A stretch of 64,000 nt of DNA from Pachyseris speciosa (lineage: Eukaryota > Cnidaria > Anthozoa > Scleractinia > Pachyseridae): positions 703,501 to 767,500 of the forward strand of contig JAEMWC010000033.1 in the NCBI GenBank assembly GCA_016490735.1, in the 5' to 3' direction. The translations under genes and the position numbers were made by a program. The notes under the pieces were generated by a model. That model was given only the letters and a program-made list of their open reading frames with translations, was not told the origin of the DNA and searched no databases. Shown one piece after another: positions 1 to 43,443 of this stretch (position 1 is the first letter of the stretch; each line of letters starts with the position of its first letter).

Positions 1-56
1 CTGATGAACGCACATGGGCGTGGTTGTGAAAATATCCTTTGTACGAGGATCGTCGG

Positions 57-259
57 TCAGGATACCAAAGAATTACCAAACAGAATCTTCTTGACTTCCT
101 TGTTCTTTGAGTGAAAGGTGAGGATATCTGGCACCGTTTCCGCTTGTTCCGCAGATCTTCGTTCTCCAGACTTTTCCAGTGCTCTCTGTCGACTTATGTT
201 GCCCGCCTTTCTTCGGCCACGTGCAGCCACCTCATCAGTTTTGATCTTTATCCCGACAA
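57..259 (-). CDS. probable last coding exon, unrecognised gene (partial)
   Basis: On the minus strand a pyrimidine-rich tract ending in AG at 261-260 is followed by 203 nt open to a TGA at 59-57. The first two bases complete a codon and 66 codons plus stop follow. The peptide is basic and hydrophilic, reading VGIKIKTDEVAARGRRKAG near its start and ending KEVKKILFGNSLVS; there is no membrane segment. Composition looks coding and the acceptor is good, but I do not recognise the family, and the rest of the gene was not found between 260 and 9000. It could be a chance open stretch. The ATG-initiated reading frame on the opposite strand (118-309) looks like its shadow. Confidence 0.4.
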
Positions 260-989
260 CTAAAAAGGTAATATATTCACCCCACCATCAGTCCTCCTGT
301 AACTGTTAACTGTTCCTTTGCACCCCCTAAAGGCCACAGGACATTTACTGTAGTTATTTAAAAAGGGACTGAAAGCACTTTCACTTAAGCGCACATTTAT
401 TGAAGATTATGTGTACATTGGTGTTCATGTCTGAAGTCTATTAAATCAAGTCAAGGCTAGCACACGAGTTATACATTGTAATCACATAAATACTGAAATT
501 CAGTGTTCGATAGCATAATATAGTACGAATATTAATTGAGCTTTTTTTGTGTTCTTGGAGTCAGGTAATGAGCACTACGAATCAACAGTTGAGAAATGAG
601 CACTATATGCAACAATTGAGAGTATGATTGGACTTTCGAAACGTATACAAAGAATGAAATCAACACAAAAACGCACAATAAACATTACCTGTGGTTTGAC
701 AGCGAAAAGCTTAGAGAAATGTGAAGGAACATTTTTTGGGGATGTAATTAATATGAGGAGAAGAACAAACAGTTAGGTGATTTAGCAATGTTTAGGTAAG
801 GTGCAAAATTGGGAAATTTGAATGAAGTGTAAAAATAATATATATTTATATTTAGCAGTCTCTCTGACTGAGAATAGTGGTCACACTGCACGTTAAGGCC
901 GCAATGAATCGTAAGGCAGGCTGGTTCCGTGGGTTCCGTGAATTAGAGATGCCGTAGGCTGCGGGGCAAGTCCAACAAATTAGCTTACG
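260..989. other. AT-rich spacer, nothing identified
   Basis: No convincing open frame, RNA gene or repeat was seen. If the 57-259 exon is real, this would be its upstream intron. Confidence 0.5.
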
Positions 990-1915
990 CAACTTAGACT
1001 ATGAGAATGAATATATGAATATCATACATTTTAACTGCGGCTTAAAGAATGAATATGTGAATGATCGTCGCAGTTATGAGCATTAAGCAGTAGTGAAAAT
1101 AAAGCCTGACCAGCTCCCAATTGGCTTGTCAGCTCAATGCTGCACCGGTATTTCACAAGTAGTGTTCATAAGGTAACCGGTCAAGTCGCCCAGACGTCAT
1201 CTCGCCCGAAATCGCCCGGCCGAAATAAGGTTTATGTTGTTGCCCGAAATGCTTAGTTACGTCGCCCGAAATACTGAGTAATGTCGTCCGAAATTTCGAT
1301 ACATTGCTAAGCATTTCCTGCATTTTCTAATTTCATTGACCTGAAACAGAACGCCGAAAGATCCCATCAATCGAAACCGCAACACATAATACATCTTTCA
1401 AGGCAACTGTCCGTTATTTACTAAACTGATACTAGATGGTTGCACGGTTTGCGAGATTAAAACATTCAAATTTTAATGAAACTGTGATAACAACACTTTC
1501 CTTCACTTCAATTAGATCCAAGTTACGATCGCTAAGAATAAAACCGTAAAACCTCGCCTGAATGTTGTGGTCGATAAAAACTAAGATCCAACATCGTTAA
1601 AATGAAACAGGTGCTTCAACACGTGCCTTGATTATGGAAGCTATCAACTGTATGTCGGTTATTGAAATACTAGACGTTATTTCATTGAAGGACATGTATA
1701 TTTGTTACCTGAATCACACATAAAAAGTATCGGGCGACGTAACTCCCTATTTCGGACGACCTAACTTCGGGGGGAGATGACGTTCGGGCGACTTCCCTTG
1801 ACTGTAATTCCATGTGATCGTTCAAAACTGCGATGACCATTCACATATTGATTCTTTAATCCGCGGTTCAAATATATGATTTTCATATATTCATTCTCAC
1901 ATTTTCATCCCTCAT
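990..1915 (-). repeat. tRNA-SINE tail sequence split by a MITE
   Basis: Bases about 990-1100 are the reverse complement of a SINE tail (minus strand) that also occurs, in plus orientation, at about 1825-1910; both contain a GCGATGATCATTCACATATTC-like stretch. The CACCGGTAT and GTGTTCATAA words near 1143-1170 belong to the same repeat family as the SINEs at 1923, 39680 and 45880. The two parts are separated by the inverted-repeat element at about 1179-1803. Boundaries are approximate. Confidence 0.5.
1179..1803. mobile_element. MITE-like element with imperfect terminal inverted repeats
   Basis: The left end (AGTCGCCC, ACGTCATCTC, then repeated GTCGCCCGAAAT words) matches the reverse complement of the right end (GGGCGACTTCCC preceded by GATGACGTTC and GGACGACC). 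The arms are imperfect over about 60-80 bp. The TCGCCCGAAAT word recurs at both ends as subterminal repeats. No transposase frame is present, so it would be non-autonomous. It sits inside a SINE-type repeat. Confidence 0.6.
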
Positions 1916-1922
1916 GGGTATA

Positions 1923-2100
1923 TTATGGACCAATTAAATGACCAGCTCCAAATTGGCTTATTTGCTAAGTTGGTAGAGCTGCTGCATCGGTATCACAGAG
2001 GTCGTGGGTTCGATTCCCGTACAAGCCTGATTTTTTTTTCAGGCTTTATTTTCACTACTGCTTAAGTAGTGTTCATAACTTCGATGATCATTCATATATT
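1923..2100 (+). mobile_element. tRNA-derived SINE
   Basis: A polymerase III A-box-like TGGTAGAGCT lies at 1971-1980 and a B-box GGTTCGATTCC at 2007-2017. They are followed by AAGCCTGA, a T run and AGGCTTTATTTTCACTACTG. The same body and tail recur at about 39680-39850 and 45880-46025, which makes this a dispersed family and not a functional tRNA gene. The tRNA-like part cannot fold a normal acceptor stem. Confidence 0.75.
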
Positions 2101-5100
2101 CAAACTTAGGTTACGAGTTGTCTCTTATTTTTCTTGGGGCAAGCCTGAAAGTAAGCGATACACGCGACTTCACGCGAAAATTACCTTCCGAGTGGCGTAT
2201 CTGCGCGATGGACAATTTCGCGCTTTTTGGCGTGTTTCGCTCGCTTTATTGTCCCTACGAACTACAAGGGACTAACATCAGTGCTGTGTACGCCTAGTCT
2301 AAATGAAACTCAGTAAGTTGGCTTATCGCAAAGTTCTGGAATCGCGGTAATAAAAATGTCGTCTCAAATACCGGCTTTCAACTGGCTGAATTTTCCTGCG
2401 GCAATTCATTGAGTGCCGCTCTCGCATACTAGCCGTCATTATGGAGCAGTAATGTCGTCTTAAAATCGAGTTCAGTTTTTAGGGATGGCTTTATCTGTTA
2501 TCAGCATGCGAACTTCGTGATTCAGTCCGTCGCAATCGCGATTTAAATCAGCATTTACGGGTTAGTATGTTTTGGCTACAACTCTCAAAGCATTATTTTA
2601 CTCCGATTTACTTCTAATTAAAACAGTGGTCCAGAATGAAGGCTTGATGCATCCGTACAAGTTCGGACTTAAGGACTGCATTCGACTGAAAATTGAAAAA
2701 TAGTTGACTGGAGAAATTAACCTGTGAAGTTCGTTGGAGTTTGGTGATAAACGAATGCAAAAATTTGCTAGGTTTTTTTCGTCAGTCACTTCATCAACGT
2801 TTGCCGGTAATGGTCATTTTACGGATGTTTTGGTCTCTGAAAGTAAATGAAGCTTCTTTTTAATTGTTGTTCCTTGATTCTTTTTTTTTTTTTTTTTTAT
2901 TTCTTTCCGAAATATAATGATATGTACTTTTTTTCCTCGGGCTCGGTTTTGCATTTGATTATCACGACATTACGGCCCAGAATTGCTTTTAGTAAAAGAA
3001 CCAGTTTCTTCTATTCCCCTTAATTAGCCTTTCGTTTTAAAAACTATTATCTTCTGATGATTTAATGATAAAATTTCTAAAAATATCAAGTTTTCGCCGA
3101 ACTGCTGAATTTATAATCGTTTCCCGTTGTCCCTTAATGAAAAACTGCAAAATAATGCTTACGGGAAACTCGTCCATATTATCAAACTCGTTCATTCATT
3201 ACACTGAACTTGAAAATGTACTTTTTCTGCATGTATGGTATGTAGTTTCCTGATCTGGCTACGTATCAACAAAATCAGAAAGCTATTGTTTGCAACAGAA
3301 AAGTATCTCTTTGCCAAAGGCAGGCAAAACGTGCATCGATCAACTGTGCATATGAAAGCTTTTCAACTTGTCATGGAAAATTTATCAAAGATTCGATATA
3401 TCCATTTCCTTAGAAATGAATTACAGTAAAGCGCGTATCTAAAGAAGATAAAAGAACAAGTAACTTTCGAAACTTGTAACGAATTTAGAGGAAGAGACTT
3501 TACAGTGACCAAAAAGCCACAACGTAGAAAAATCTTTCGCGTTTTCGGTTGAAGTTTTCTTCGAGGAATTAAACTTTTGTCTTACAAAGTCTTTAGTGTG
3601 AAGGTTTTTGTCGATTGTTTAGATAAAGAACGGGTGATTACAAATAGAAAGCCTTATGGACTACCAGTACGTATAGCCATTTAAATTGTTCAATTTTGAT
3701 CCCTTCAGTTTCAAACAACAGATATAGTCCCGGTAATTTAACGGGCCCGAAACCATATTTTGAAATCAAAATCTGAAGAAAAGTAGGGTGTGTTTTTCGT
3801 CAAGCAATCATGAATGCATCCAGAAAGAATAGATCTTTTCGTTGATGCCTCAGTTTGGAAATTTTGACCACAGTACTTCCGTGGAGAGTTACATCCAATC
3901 TTGCCGAACTGATGGCTGATATTACCGTTCACCTGACACCCTTTCATTGTTTCACACGTGCACTGATTGTTTCCTCTTTTCTGAAAAGTTAGCCAGACAC
4001 GGTTCCATACAAAGAAAGTTAATAAAGAAGCTAGGCTACTGAAATAATTGAAAATAAAGAAAAAGAAAGAAAAAGAAAAGAAAGAAGCGAAAAGATAAAC
4101 ATCGATTTTGGTTCGCAAAAAAGTAATTATAATGCGTCAAAACAAAAAGGACCCAAAAAATAAGGGTTATAAACTTGGAAGCCACGATTAATGCATGTCA
4201 TTGGTAGAGGCTAGTGGCGTGAATGTCTCAGGCTAAACAATCACAAATGACTTCCGATAAAACAGAACCAATTAAAGTGCAAATTACTTTCCCTCCGGCA
4301 TAAAACCGCTCTAAGGGACTTCAACGTAAAAGCGATCTAACCTCCCTTGTTAGTATTTGTATAGGGAAAATAATTTCTGGTTGTTATGACCAAAGCATAG
4401 AAAAACTGGTGTATAATTGCCCCGGAAAATTAAAAATACTAAATTTCATACGGAAAAGTTATTGAGCCCTCATACCATTCCCATTCAATCGAATCAACAA
4501 AACGATTCTCTCTTTCTTTTCATCATAAACATAGCATCACTGGTAAACTAAATAAAGAAGTCACATAGCTGCCGCCACCTTGACCTCATCTTAACCCCCA
4601 AATCAATCTAACTCAGTGGTGGCTTTTTTAATTAAGACAAACTGATTGTTAGCCAACTGAAGGCAGCACTGTACAGTAAGAAACGAAATTAAAAGTATTC
4701 GAGCTTATGATAGACCGATATCACATTTCTGATGCATGAACAATAGATTTTGCCCGTCTAGACTCCTCATCAGGATGAGCTCTAGCTCCCATTGGATTAA
4801 GATCCTTTGTGTTTGCTCGTTTTGTGGACGAGGCTGGACGGGCAAATATATTGTTCACAACAAGCGTGATATTAGTCTATGACTCCATGAGGAATACGGG
4901 TGATGTACTGACGGAGAAGATGACGATCAAGTGTGAATTGAATTGCCCGCTGGCGCATACAGTACACGATTAGTATACGGTTGTTTCCTATAACAGGATC
5001 CTGACTCATACGTACAGTCTACACGATCCTGATATTTTCTTGGCCTACCCTGTCATGTACTGATCCGTATACGGAACCGTCTATACCTCCTCATATTCCC

Positions 5101-5290
5101 CTTAAATCAAGTATATGACATTGTGTAGTGATGCTGTACGACCCTGAAGGACCAGTATCGTGATTATTAGTCATGCATGTGCTCGCGTTCTGGAGAAAAC
5201 CGCTAGAATTTGGTCACTTTCAAATTACATGTGTCCATGTTGAAAATAAAAGATGGAGGCCTAATACACCAAGGACTATTTTGAGCGGCA
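2101..5290. other. spacer without identifiable gene
   Basis: AT-rich sequence with a T run at about 2881-2900. The longest frame (minus strand, 3738-4118, 126 codons) has a low-complexity Phe/Ser-rich start and a Cys-containing second half; I do not recognise it and treat it as chance. Confidence 0.5.
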
Positions 5291-5312
5291 CTCGTCTAGC
5301 CTGGCAAACACT

Positions 5313-5343
5313 GAGAGGGGAGGGGGGGGGGGGGGGGGGGGGG
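5313..5343. repeat. G homopolymer tract
   Basis: A run of 22 G (5322-5343) is preceded by GAGAGGGGA. Homopolymers of this length are prone to slippage and sequencing error. The poly-Gly and poly-Pro frames across it are artefacts. Confidence 0.9.
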
Positions 5344-5595
5344 TCGGAGCGAGAAAATGTCCCCACCATTTTTCCTCTCGTTATTAGTTCTCGCTCCCAA
5401 TCCTCCTCCCCGTTTACGCCTGCCACACAGGCCAGCACTAGCCCACCCAGTAAAGCGCCTGCCCAGGGACAAGCAGTTAGAGGCCAATCGGTCTTCAGGG
5501 TTTGGGCTAAAATGAAATGAAAAAATCTCTATTAAAAATAAAAATAAATCTAAATAGCCGGCAATGGCGTGGGTGTAGGTGTTGCATTTTCCATC

Positions 5596-5646
5596 GGAGG
5601 AGGGGGAGGGGGAGGGGGAGGGGGAGAGGGGTAGAGGGGTGGGGGA
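5596..5646 (+). repeat. GGGGGA-type G-rich repeat, G-quadruplex candidate
   Basis: Consecutive GGAGGGG-type units give at least six G runs of four or five separated by single A bases. This satisfies the usual G4 motif many times over. Confidence 0.8.
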
Positions 5647-5800
5647 GTTCTTGGCTGAAACTTTTTCCTTTTTATTGCAGTTACGTTAACAAGGACAACT
5701 GAAAGTGGCTACACTAGTTAGATACCTGAAGCTTGGCCCGGTTAATGTTGGCCCTATTCATCAGAAAGATACTCAATTTAACTACCTAGTTCGGCCAGAG

Positions 5801-6094
5801 CTAGCCTCCTTCGCAGCCGTTGTTTGTGTCGGTCCTGTTCTCCCTCCCCACCAACGTCTGCTGAACCGAGCCGAACATTCCATTCCCATTGTGTCTGAGT
5901 ATCCAATCAGGAGGGAGAATAGAACTGACACAAACAACGGCCGCGAAGAGGCCACGGGAACTTAGCTACCGAAATTTAAAAGCTGCGATGTGATTGGTCA
6001 GTTCCTGGAATGGAATGTCCGGCTCGGTTCAGCAGACGTTGGTGTGGGAATGAAGAATAAGACTGACACAAACAACGGCTGCGAAGGAGGCTAG
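5801..6094. mobile_element. foldback element with ~86-bp inverted arms
   Basis: The left arm (5801-5886) begins CTAGCCTCCTTCGCAGCCG and runs into AACGTCTGCTGAACCGAGCC. The right arm (about 6008-6094) is its near-perfect reverse complement. The spacer (about 5887-6007) holds a third partial copy of the ACTGACACAAACAACGG word. There is no coding capacity. This is typical of a MITE. Confidence 0.75.
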
Positions 6095-6620
6095 GCCCAC
6101 CATGTTATATCGGATATTGACCGGGTAGATCCGCTAGCCCTTATGGTTATTCCAGGCAGCCAGTACCGCTTTTACCTTTAATTTTTCATTATCATAAATA
6201 CTCTTTGTCTTTGGCCATCGTAGCTTAACAAGAAATAACACACAAACTACGGTGATAAACATGACAATAGAACGCATTGTTGGGAAACAAAAATAAAGCT
6301 ATATCGTTTAACTTGACGTTTCGTATGTTTCGACATACATCTTCAGAAGTGACCGTTAGGAATAAAAGTAACAACTAAATTTTAAATTTAAGATAAGTAA
6401 CTAATTAACAATAACCTTGACAGAAGCTAAAAATGATTTATCAAATTATTTTTTTCGTCGCAAGAATGAGTACAAAAAAAGATTGTTGTTGTTGTTGTTA
6501 CTTTCGCCAAAAATAGACCCAATTTTATTCAATAAACGAACATGTATCACTTTTGACTGTACCCACGTGCAGGAGCCCACGGTGAGAGATTCCAAGAGAG
6601 GAATACCCCACTCCCCCTCA

Positions 6621-6654
<34 letters not shown>

Positions 6655-6722
6655 AATAATAATAATGATGATAATAATAATAATGTGTGAACACCAATAC
6701 AACTAATGGTGTGATAAAAAAT
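6095..6722. repeat. degraded retroelement tract with CAA/AAT microsatellites
   Basis: Around 6313-6360 the sequence ACGTTTCGTATGTTTCGACA with ATCTTCAGAAGTGACC resembles a motif I associate with the non-coding part of Penelope-like elements (recollection, not proof). (CAA)n then (TAA)n microsatellites occupy about 6620-6685. Confidence 0.4.
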
Positions 6723-6724
6723 CC

Positions 6725-6903
6725 TCATGTTTTTAGCATTCTAGTAGATCATATATTGTACATTTAAGATTGTTTGAGAATTTGTTAATAAAGATTATTA
6801 TTATTAAGTTAATAATAATGATAATAATAATAATCTTTATTAACAAATTCTCAAACAATCTTAAATGTACAATATATGATCTACTAGAATGCTAAAAACA
6901 TGA
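6725..6903. repeat. near-perfect palindrome, ~78-bp arms
   Basis: The left arm (about 6725-6803) reads TCATGTTTTTAGCATTCTAG and runs to an (ATT)n spacer. The right arm (about 6826-6903) is its reverse complement and ends CTAGAATGCTAAAAACATGA. The central loop is only AT-rich microsatellite. As RNA it would form one long hairpin. Confidence 0.85.
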
Positions 6904-7257
6904 TATTCATAATTATAATCTGTATAAATATTATAAAAATATTACTAAGAAAACTTCATTTTTAAAGGCATCTGAATAAAGAATGGAAAATATACTGAAA
7001 AAATTATGTAAGACGTAATAGTAATAATAATGATAATAATATTTAATAATAATAATAATGAAATGATCAACTCTTAACAAAATCTTACGCATTCTTAAGT
7101 TTTATGTACACTTTCAGCAAAAAAAATTTCGTATTCAATTTCTTGTGGCTTAAAAACATGTTTAACCTGAAGCTTTAAAATATTTGTAAAAAGTAATGGC
7201 TCAGCTTCCAGAAATTGTGATAAAAACTAGTCTAAAATCTTGCTTTATAAATAGTTG

Positions 7258-7261
7258 AAAC

Positions 7262-7296
<35 letters not shown>

Positions 7297-7603
7297 CAAC
7301 AATGTTTAGTTTATAAATTTCAATATACCCTGTGCGATGTAGGACTGATGTTGGTTACACTCGCGGCCACCTCCACGAACGCGTTGATGGACACAAACAA
7401 AAATCGTAGTCAATTTATAAACATTATTTTAGCGAACATAACTCGAACGTACCATCTTTTCTTTCAGAACAATTTCACGTGCTCACTAGAAGTTCTAACA
7501 AATTTGATTGCCTAATTAAGGAGATGCTTTTTATAAGAAAACTCAAACTATCCCTAAACGTTCAGTCGGACTCGATTCGCGCAAAGGTATTCACTTGAAG
7601 AAC
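7258..7603 (+). pseudogene. Penelope-like retroelement, C-terminal GIY-YIG-type fragment
   Basis: After an (AAT)n tract, the plus frame from about 7297 reads LVYKFQYTLCDVGLMLVT and then a degraded segment rich in Asn and Lys. The tail continues LIKEMLFIRKLKLSLNVQSD and stops at about 7600. The YKFxCxxCDxGYVGYT-like start with a conserved Lys-Pro/Leu-rich end matches what I know of the endonuclease tail of Penelope-like elements. The fragment is short and mutated (Met-Leu-Val where Gly-Tyr-Val-Gly-Tyr is expected), so it is dead. Downstream GATGACGCCGAAACGTT (about 7695-7711) is consistent with the same element class. Confidence 0.6.
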
Positions 7604-9120
7604 TTGTGACCCTTTGTTATTATGTTAATTTGTAGAGACTATAGAAATCAAATCTTCGCATTACTTATTCATTTTGCTTTGAGAATGGTGTCATGATGAC
7701 GCCGAAACGTTAATATTCGCTTGCTTCTGTTTCAAGAAATCGTTTTTGATCAAGAATAATAATTTTTAATAATAAATAAAAACTTTATTCAACAATTCAT
7801 TCAATATTTACAAAACAATAAATAATTGTAAAATTATTAAGTTATAATAATAATAATAATAATAATAGGATGGACTACTGTGTCCGTGTACTTTCCTCCT
7901 ATTTAAAGCTCTGAATACATATTTATTTAGCGTTCAAAGAATTATTGATTTTATTGGAAACGCACTTCGTCGCTTTAATTAACTTACGTTTAGAGTCTAT
8001 TATGGATGATCTGCGAACTGGTGTAATTCAGTCTGATTGCGATTGGCAAGCCATTCCCGCAAAACGACCATAAATTAATTAAGCGGACCTGATCGCCGGT
8101 TCGGTTTTATGGATTCCATCGCAACTTTTCATTAGCAACATTCAGCAAAAGCAACAAAAATATTAATTCACCCAGAGACCGTGACAATAAAAATCAACGT
8201 GGGACATTTAAGAGTATTATTGTTGCCTGGTTGTTTCAAACAGGTTCATTTTTAGCTATTTCATGCGTGGTAAGAAAAAGATATTTGTATGCATTGCACT
8301 CAACGAACTTGTATTGTACTTTGCATTCATAATTGAGGAAATGCTTTTGAATTTTGCCCAAAATGATTGACAATATTGAAAGAAAGGAAAAAAAAACGAC
8401 TCAATGAATTTATTTGCATATATTGAACTTCGGAAAATACTTCTAACTACTGTACTATATAAGATTATAGATTATAGATGTGGCGATAAAGATATTCGCA
8501 GAGATGATATTAAGGAAATAAATTCAGACAAATACTGAAAAACGTATTTTGCTTATATGCAGCCGATATAAGTTGTTCCGCAGCTGTACGTTTGTAAACC
8601 GGGCGAGTTAGTGTTTTTCGTATTGCCGGGAATAGCATTGCAAAACGGCGGTATATTGGCTTCGGTCGATATCTTGCAGATGTAACCAATTTGATTTGTC
8701 CCTTAGTGTCGGTCGATTCGGAATTTATAGCTTATGGCAACTTAAGCCGATTACGAGATCATATTGGCATGGCATACTAAAAATAGTGAACGAGAATAAA
8801 AGGTTGGTTTTCCATTAAGGGTACGTAATTTCACAACAATCAACGAAATAATTCGTCATAAGAGTCAGTTAAGTTCGAGAGGTGGTTGAAATTGTGTGTG
8901 ACCTAATCCTTACCACTGTGTCACACTGTCCCTGAAAGGCAGATGGCTTTCTTTGTAATTTCGGAAAAACAGCACTTTGAGGTTTGTCCTCTGGTTAGCT
9001 GGCGCCTTGGAAGTGAAGGATTTAATATATATATGCGTGGATTGAAAAATGTGTTTACGTCTTGATCTTTGGGTGAAAGAAAAAAATTGGCCCCACCATG
9101 TACCACATCCAAATAAGGAA
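7604..9120. other. spacer upstream of the PKC gene
   Basis: AT-rich, with an (AAT)n tract at about 7847-7867. No gene was seen. A TAATATATATATG stretch near 9024 could serve as a TATA-like element, but its position relative to any transcription start is unknown. Confidence 0.45.
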
Positions 9121-9130
9121 AATGAGCTCG

Positions 9131-9138
9131 TGACGTCA
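9131..9138. promoter_or_regulatory. perfect CRE palindrome TGACGTCA
   Basis: The full 8-bp cAMP-response element consensus lies 62 bp before the PKC start codon, a promoter-proximal or 5'UTR position typical of CREB/ATF sites. An 8-mer can occur by chance, so function is inferred from position only. Confidence 0.5.
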
Positions 9139-9199
9139 CACACTCCAGCGAAAAAAACACCAAAGCAGTGCAGATGGTTTGAGTGGAGTTAGCTGAAAT

Positions 9200-41875
<32,676 letters not shown>

Positions 41876-42654
41876 TCTTGTTGAATTGTAGCTTTAGCTT
41901 ATAAACAACTAGCTAGGTTATCGATTGAATAATATACTTGTGGAATATTTCTGAGAACAGGTAAGATATTTGTGGCAATGTTATGGCAAATGGTTAAATA
42001 ATTTGATTTTCTCACGAGAAGCCGTAAAGGAGTCACCAGGCTTTGAATTGGCCGTGATAAGAAAATAATAATAACGTCTCTGCGGAGTAGAAGCTTGACG
42101 TGAATGCGCTTGAAAGTTCGTTGCCTTGCAATCGTGTTGCTCCCAAGTAAATGACCTAAATTCTTGTGGATATTTTTTCAGTATTTGAGGTTTGGGAGAT
42201 AATTTTTGTGTACTTTGGGATCGAGATCGGGATTGGAAACGGCGTAAATTGCAACGTGTCAGCAACGCAATTAGTAACGACTCTTCTCGTTTATTTATTT
42301 GTACGTATCCAGTTGTGATGTGTACACCAACACTGCCATCGGGACGTGTTGTTCTTGCATAAAGAACGCTCTAAGGCCAAAATGCTAATTTGGTACACTT
42401 AACAAAATGTGCACACCAGTCTGTAGTTTAGTTATAACGTACCAATAAGCTAAACATTTTTCGTGGTAGTCATTAATTCACTTTAAAACGAATGAGCCAA
42501 TATCATTAAAATGAAATTTTGTGGTATGATGGTCAGAGTTAGAATGGAATTTTGTTCCCATAGGGGCTCATTTGTAATGTCCACTTTGAAAATAATCAAT
42601 TACATTTCCTTGTTAGGAATCGAGTAGTTATATTATTCAGATGGTAGTTTTGTG
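41876..42654. other. PKC 3' flank, probably 3'UTR
   Basis: Non-coding sequence directly after the stop. No AATAAA within the first 900 bp was noticed, so the 3' end is undetermined. Confidence 0.4.
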
Positions 42655-43443
42655 TTACTAATACTCTAAAGCGTATTATTTTCGCAAGGTAATAATAGGA
42701 GTCCTCTGGTGCAAATAGGAGCCCGGTGGTACTAATACCCTGGCGCCTTTTATTTTCACCTGGCGATATCCGAGCAAGCTTTGACATAGAAGCTTTCGCA
42801 AGGACAATTTTACCGATGTTCACACAAAAAGTTTGAAATAGGCATTGCTTCCAGTTATCGTTTTTCTTGTCAATAAAGAGTATGTTGACAGAAATTAAAT
42901 ATTTATTAGCTTTCATTTTGTTATCGCGCAACATATTTGTTGTGGAAAAAAAGTATATACAGGGCGCAATTTTTTGACAGTTCTGCACATTCCTATTCGG
43001 GTTTAGGAATGACAGAATAAGCGGAAGAAGGTTTTCCAAAAAAAAGAAATATTCTGAAAATGGAGTACTCTTGACGGAAGTGACGTGGAAGAGCGCACAG
43101 AATTATCAGAATAGTCAGAATCAAGCACTGGAACCTAACTTCCGGTGCCACGTCACGGGTTTGGCGGGTCGAGCATGATTTTCCCGCCAAACCTCTTCCC
43201 AAAGAAACGCATAATGTGTAGTGCACGTACCGAGTAAACCATATTCTGTTCATTCCGAGAATGGAATGTGTTCCCCGTAAACACGATTACTCCCCATTCC
43301 AAGTTTTGCTATTGCGGAATAGTCGACCAAAAAGTATTGCGCCCTTAGTATCTGTGCAGGTGCGTTCTGGTGACAGGTTCTTTCGGACGGGAAAAATAAA
43401 AGGCGCTAGGGTGCTAGTGAATTAATACGCGCTCTATTATTTG
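42655..43443. mobile_element. MITE-like element downstream of PKC
   Basis: ACCCTGGCGCCTTTTATTTT at the left is inverted at the right as AAAATAAAAGGCGCTAGGGT. Outer words CTAATACTCTAAAGCGTATT and AATACGCGCTCTATTATT also pair loosely. A 147-codon minus-strand frame inside (42596-43039) shows no recognisable features. Confidence 0.5.
42872..42877 (+). terminator. AATAAA, candidate PKC polyadenylation signal
   Basis: First AATAAA noticed after the PKC stop, about 1 kb downstream. It lies inside a MITE-like region, so use is uncertain. Confidence 0.25.

Noticed and set aside
1952..2030. tRNA gene
   Set aside because: A- and B-boxes are present, but the acceptor stem does not pair and the flanks recur at two other loci, so it is a SINE.
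3738..4118. 126-codon minus-strand frame with several Cys
   Set aside because: The first third is low-complexity Phe/Ser from an A-rich repeat. No signal peptide cleavage pattern or known Cys spacing is visible.
5220..5438. Proline- or glycine-rich protein
   Set aside because: The composition comes only from the G homopolymer.
42596..43039. 147-codon minus-strand frame after PKC
   Set aside because: Lies within a MITE-like element, has no recognisable motif and no neighbouring splice support.
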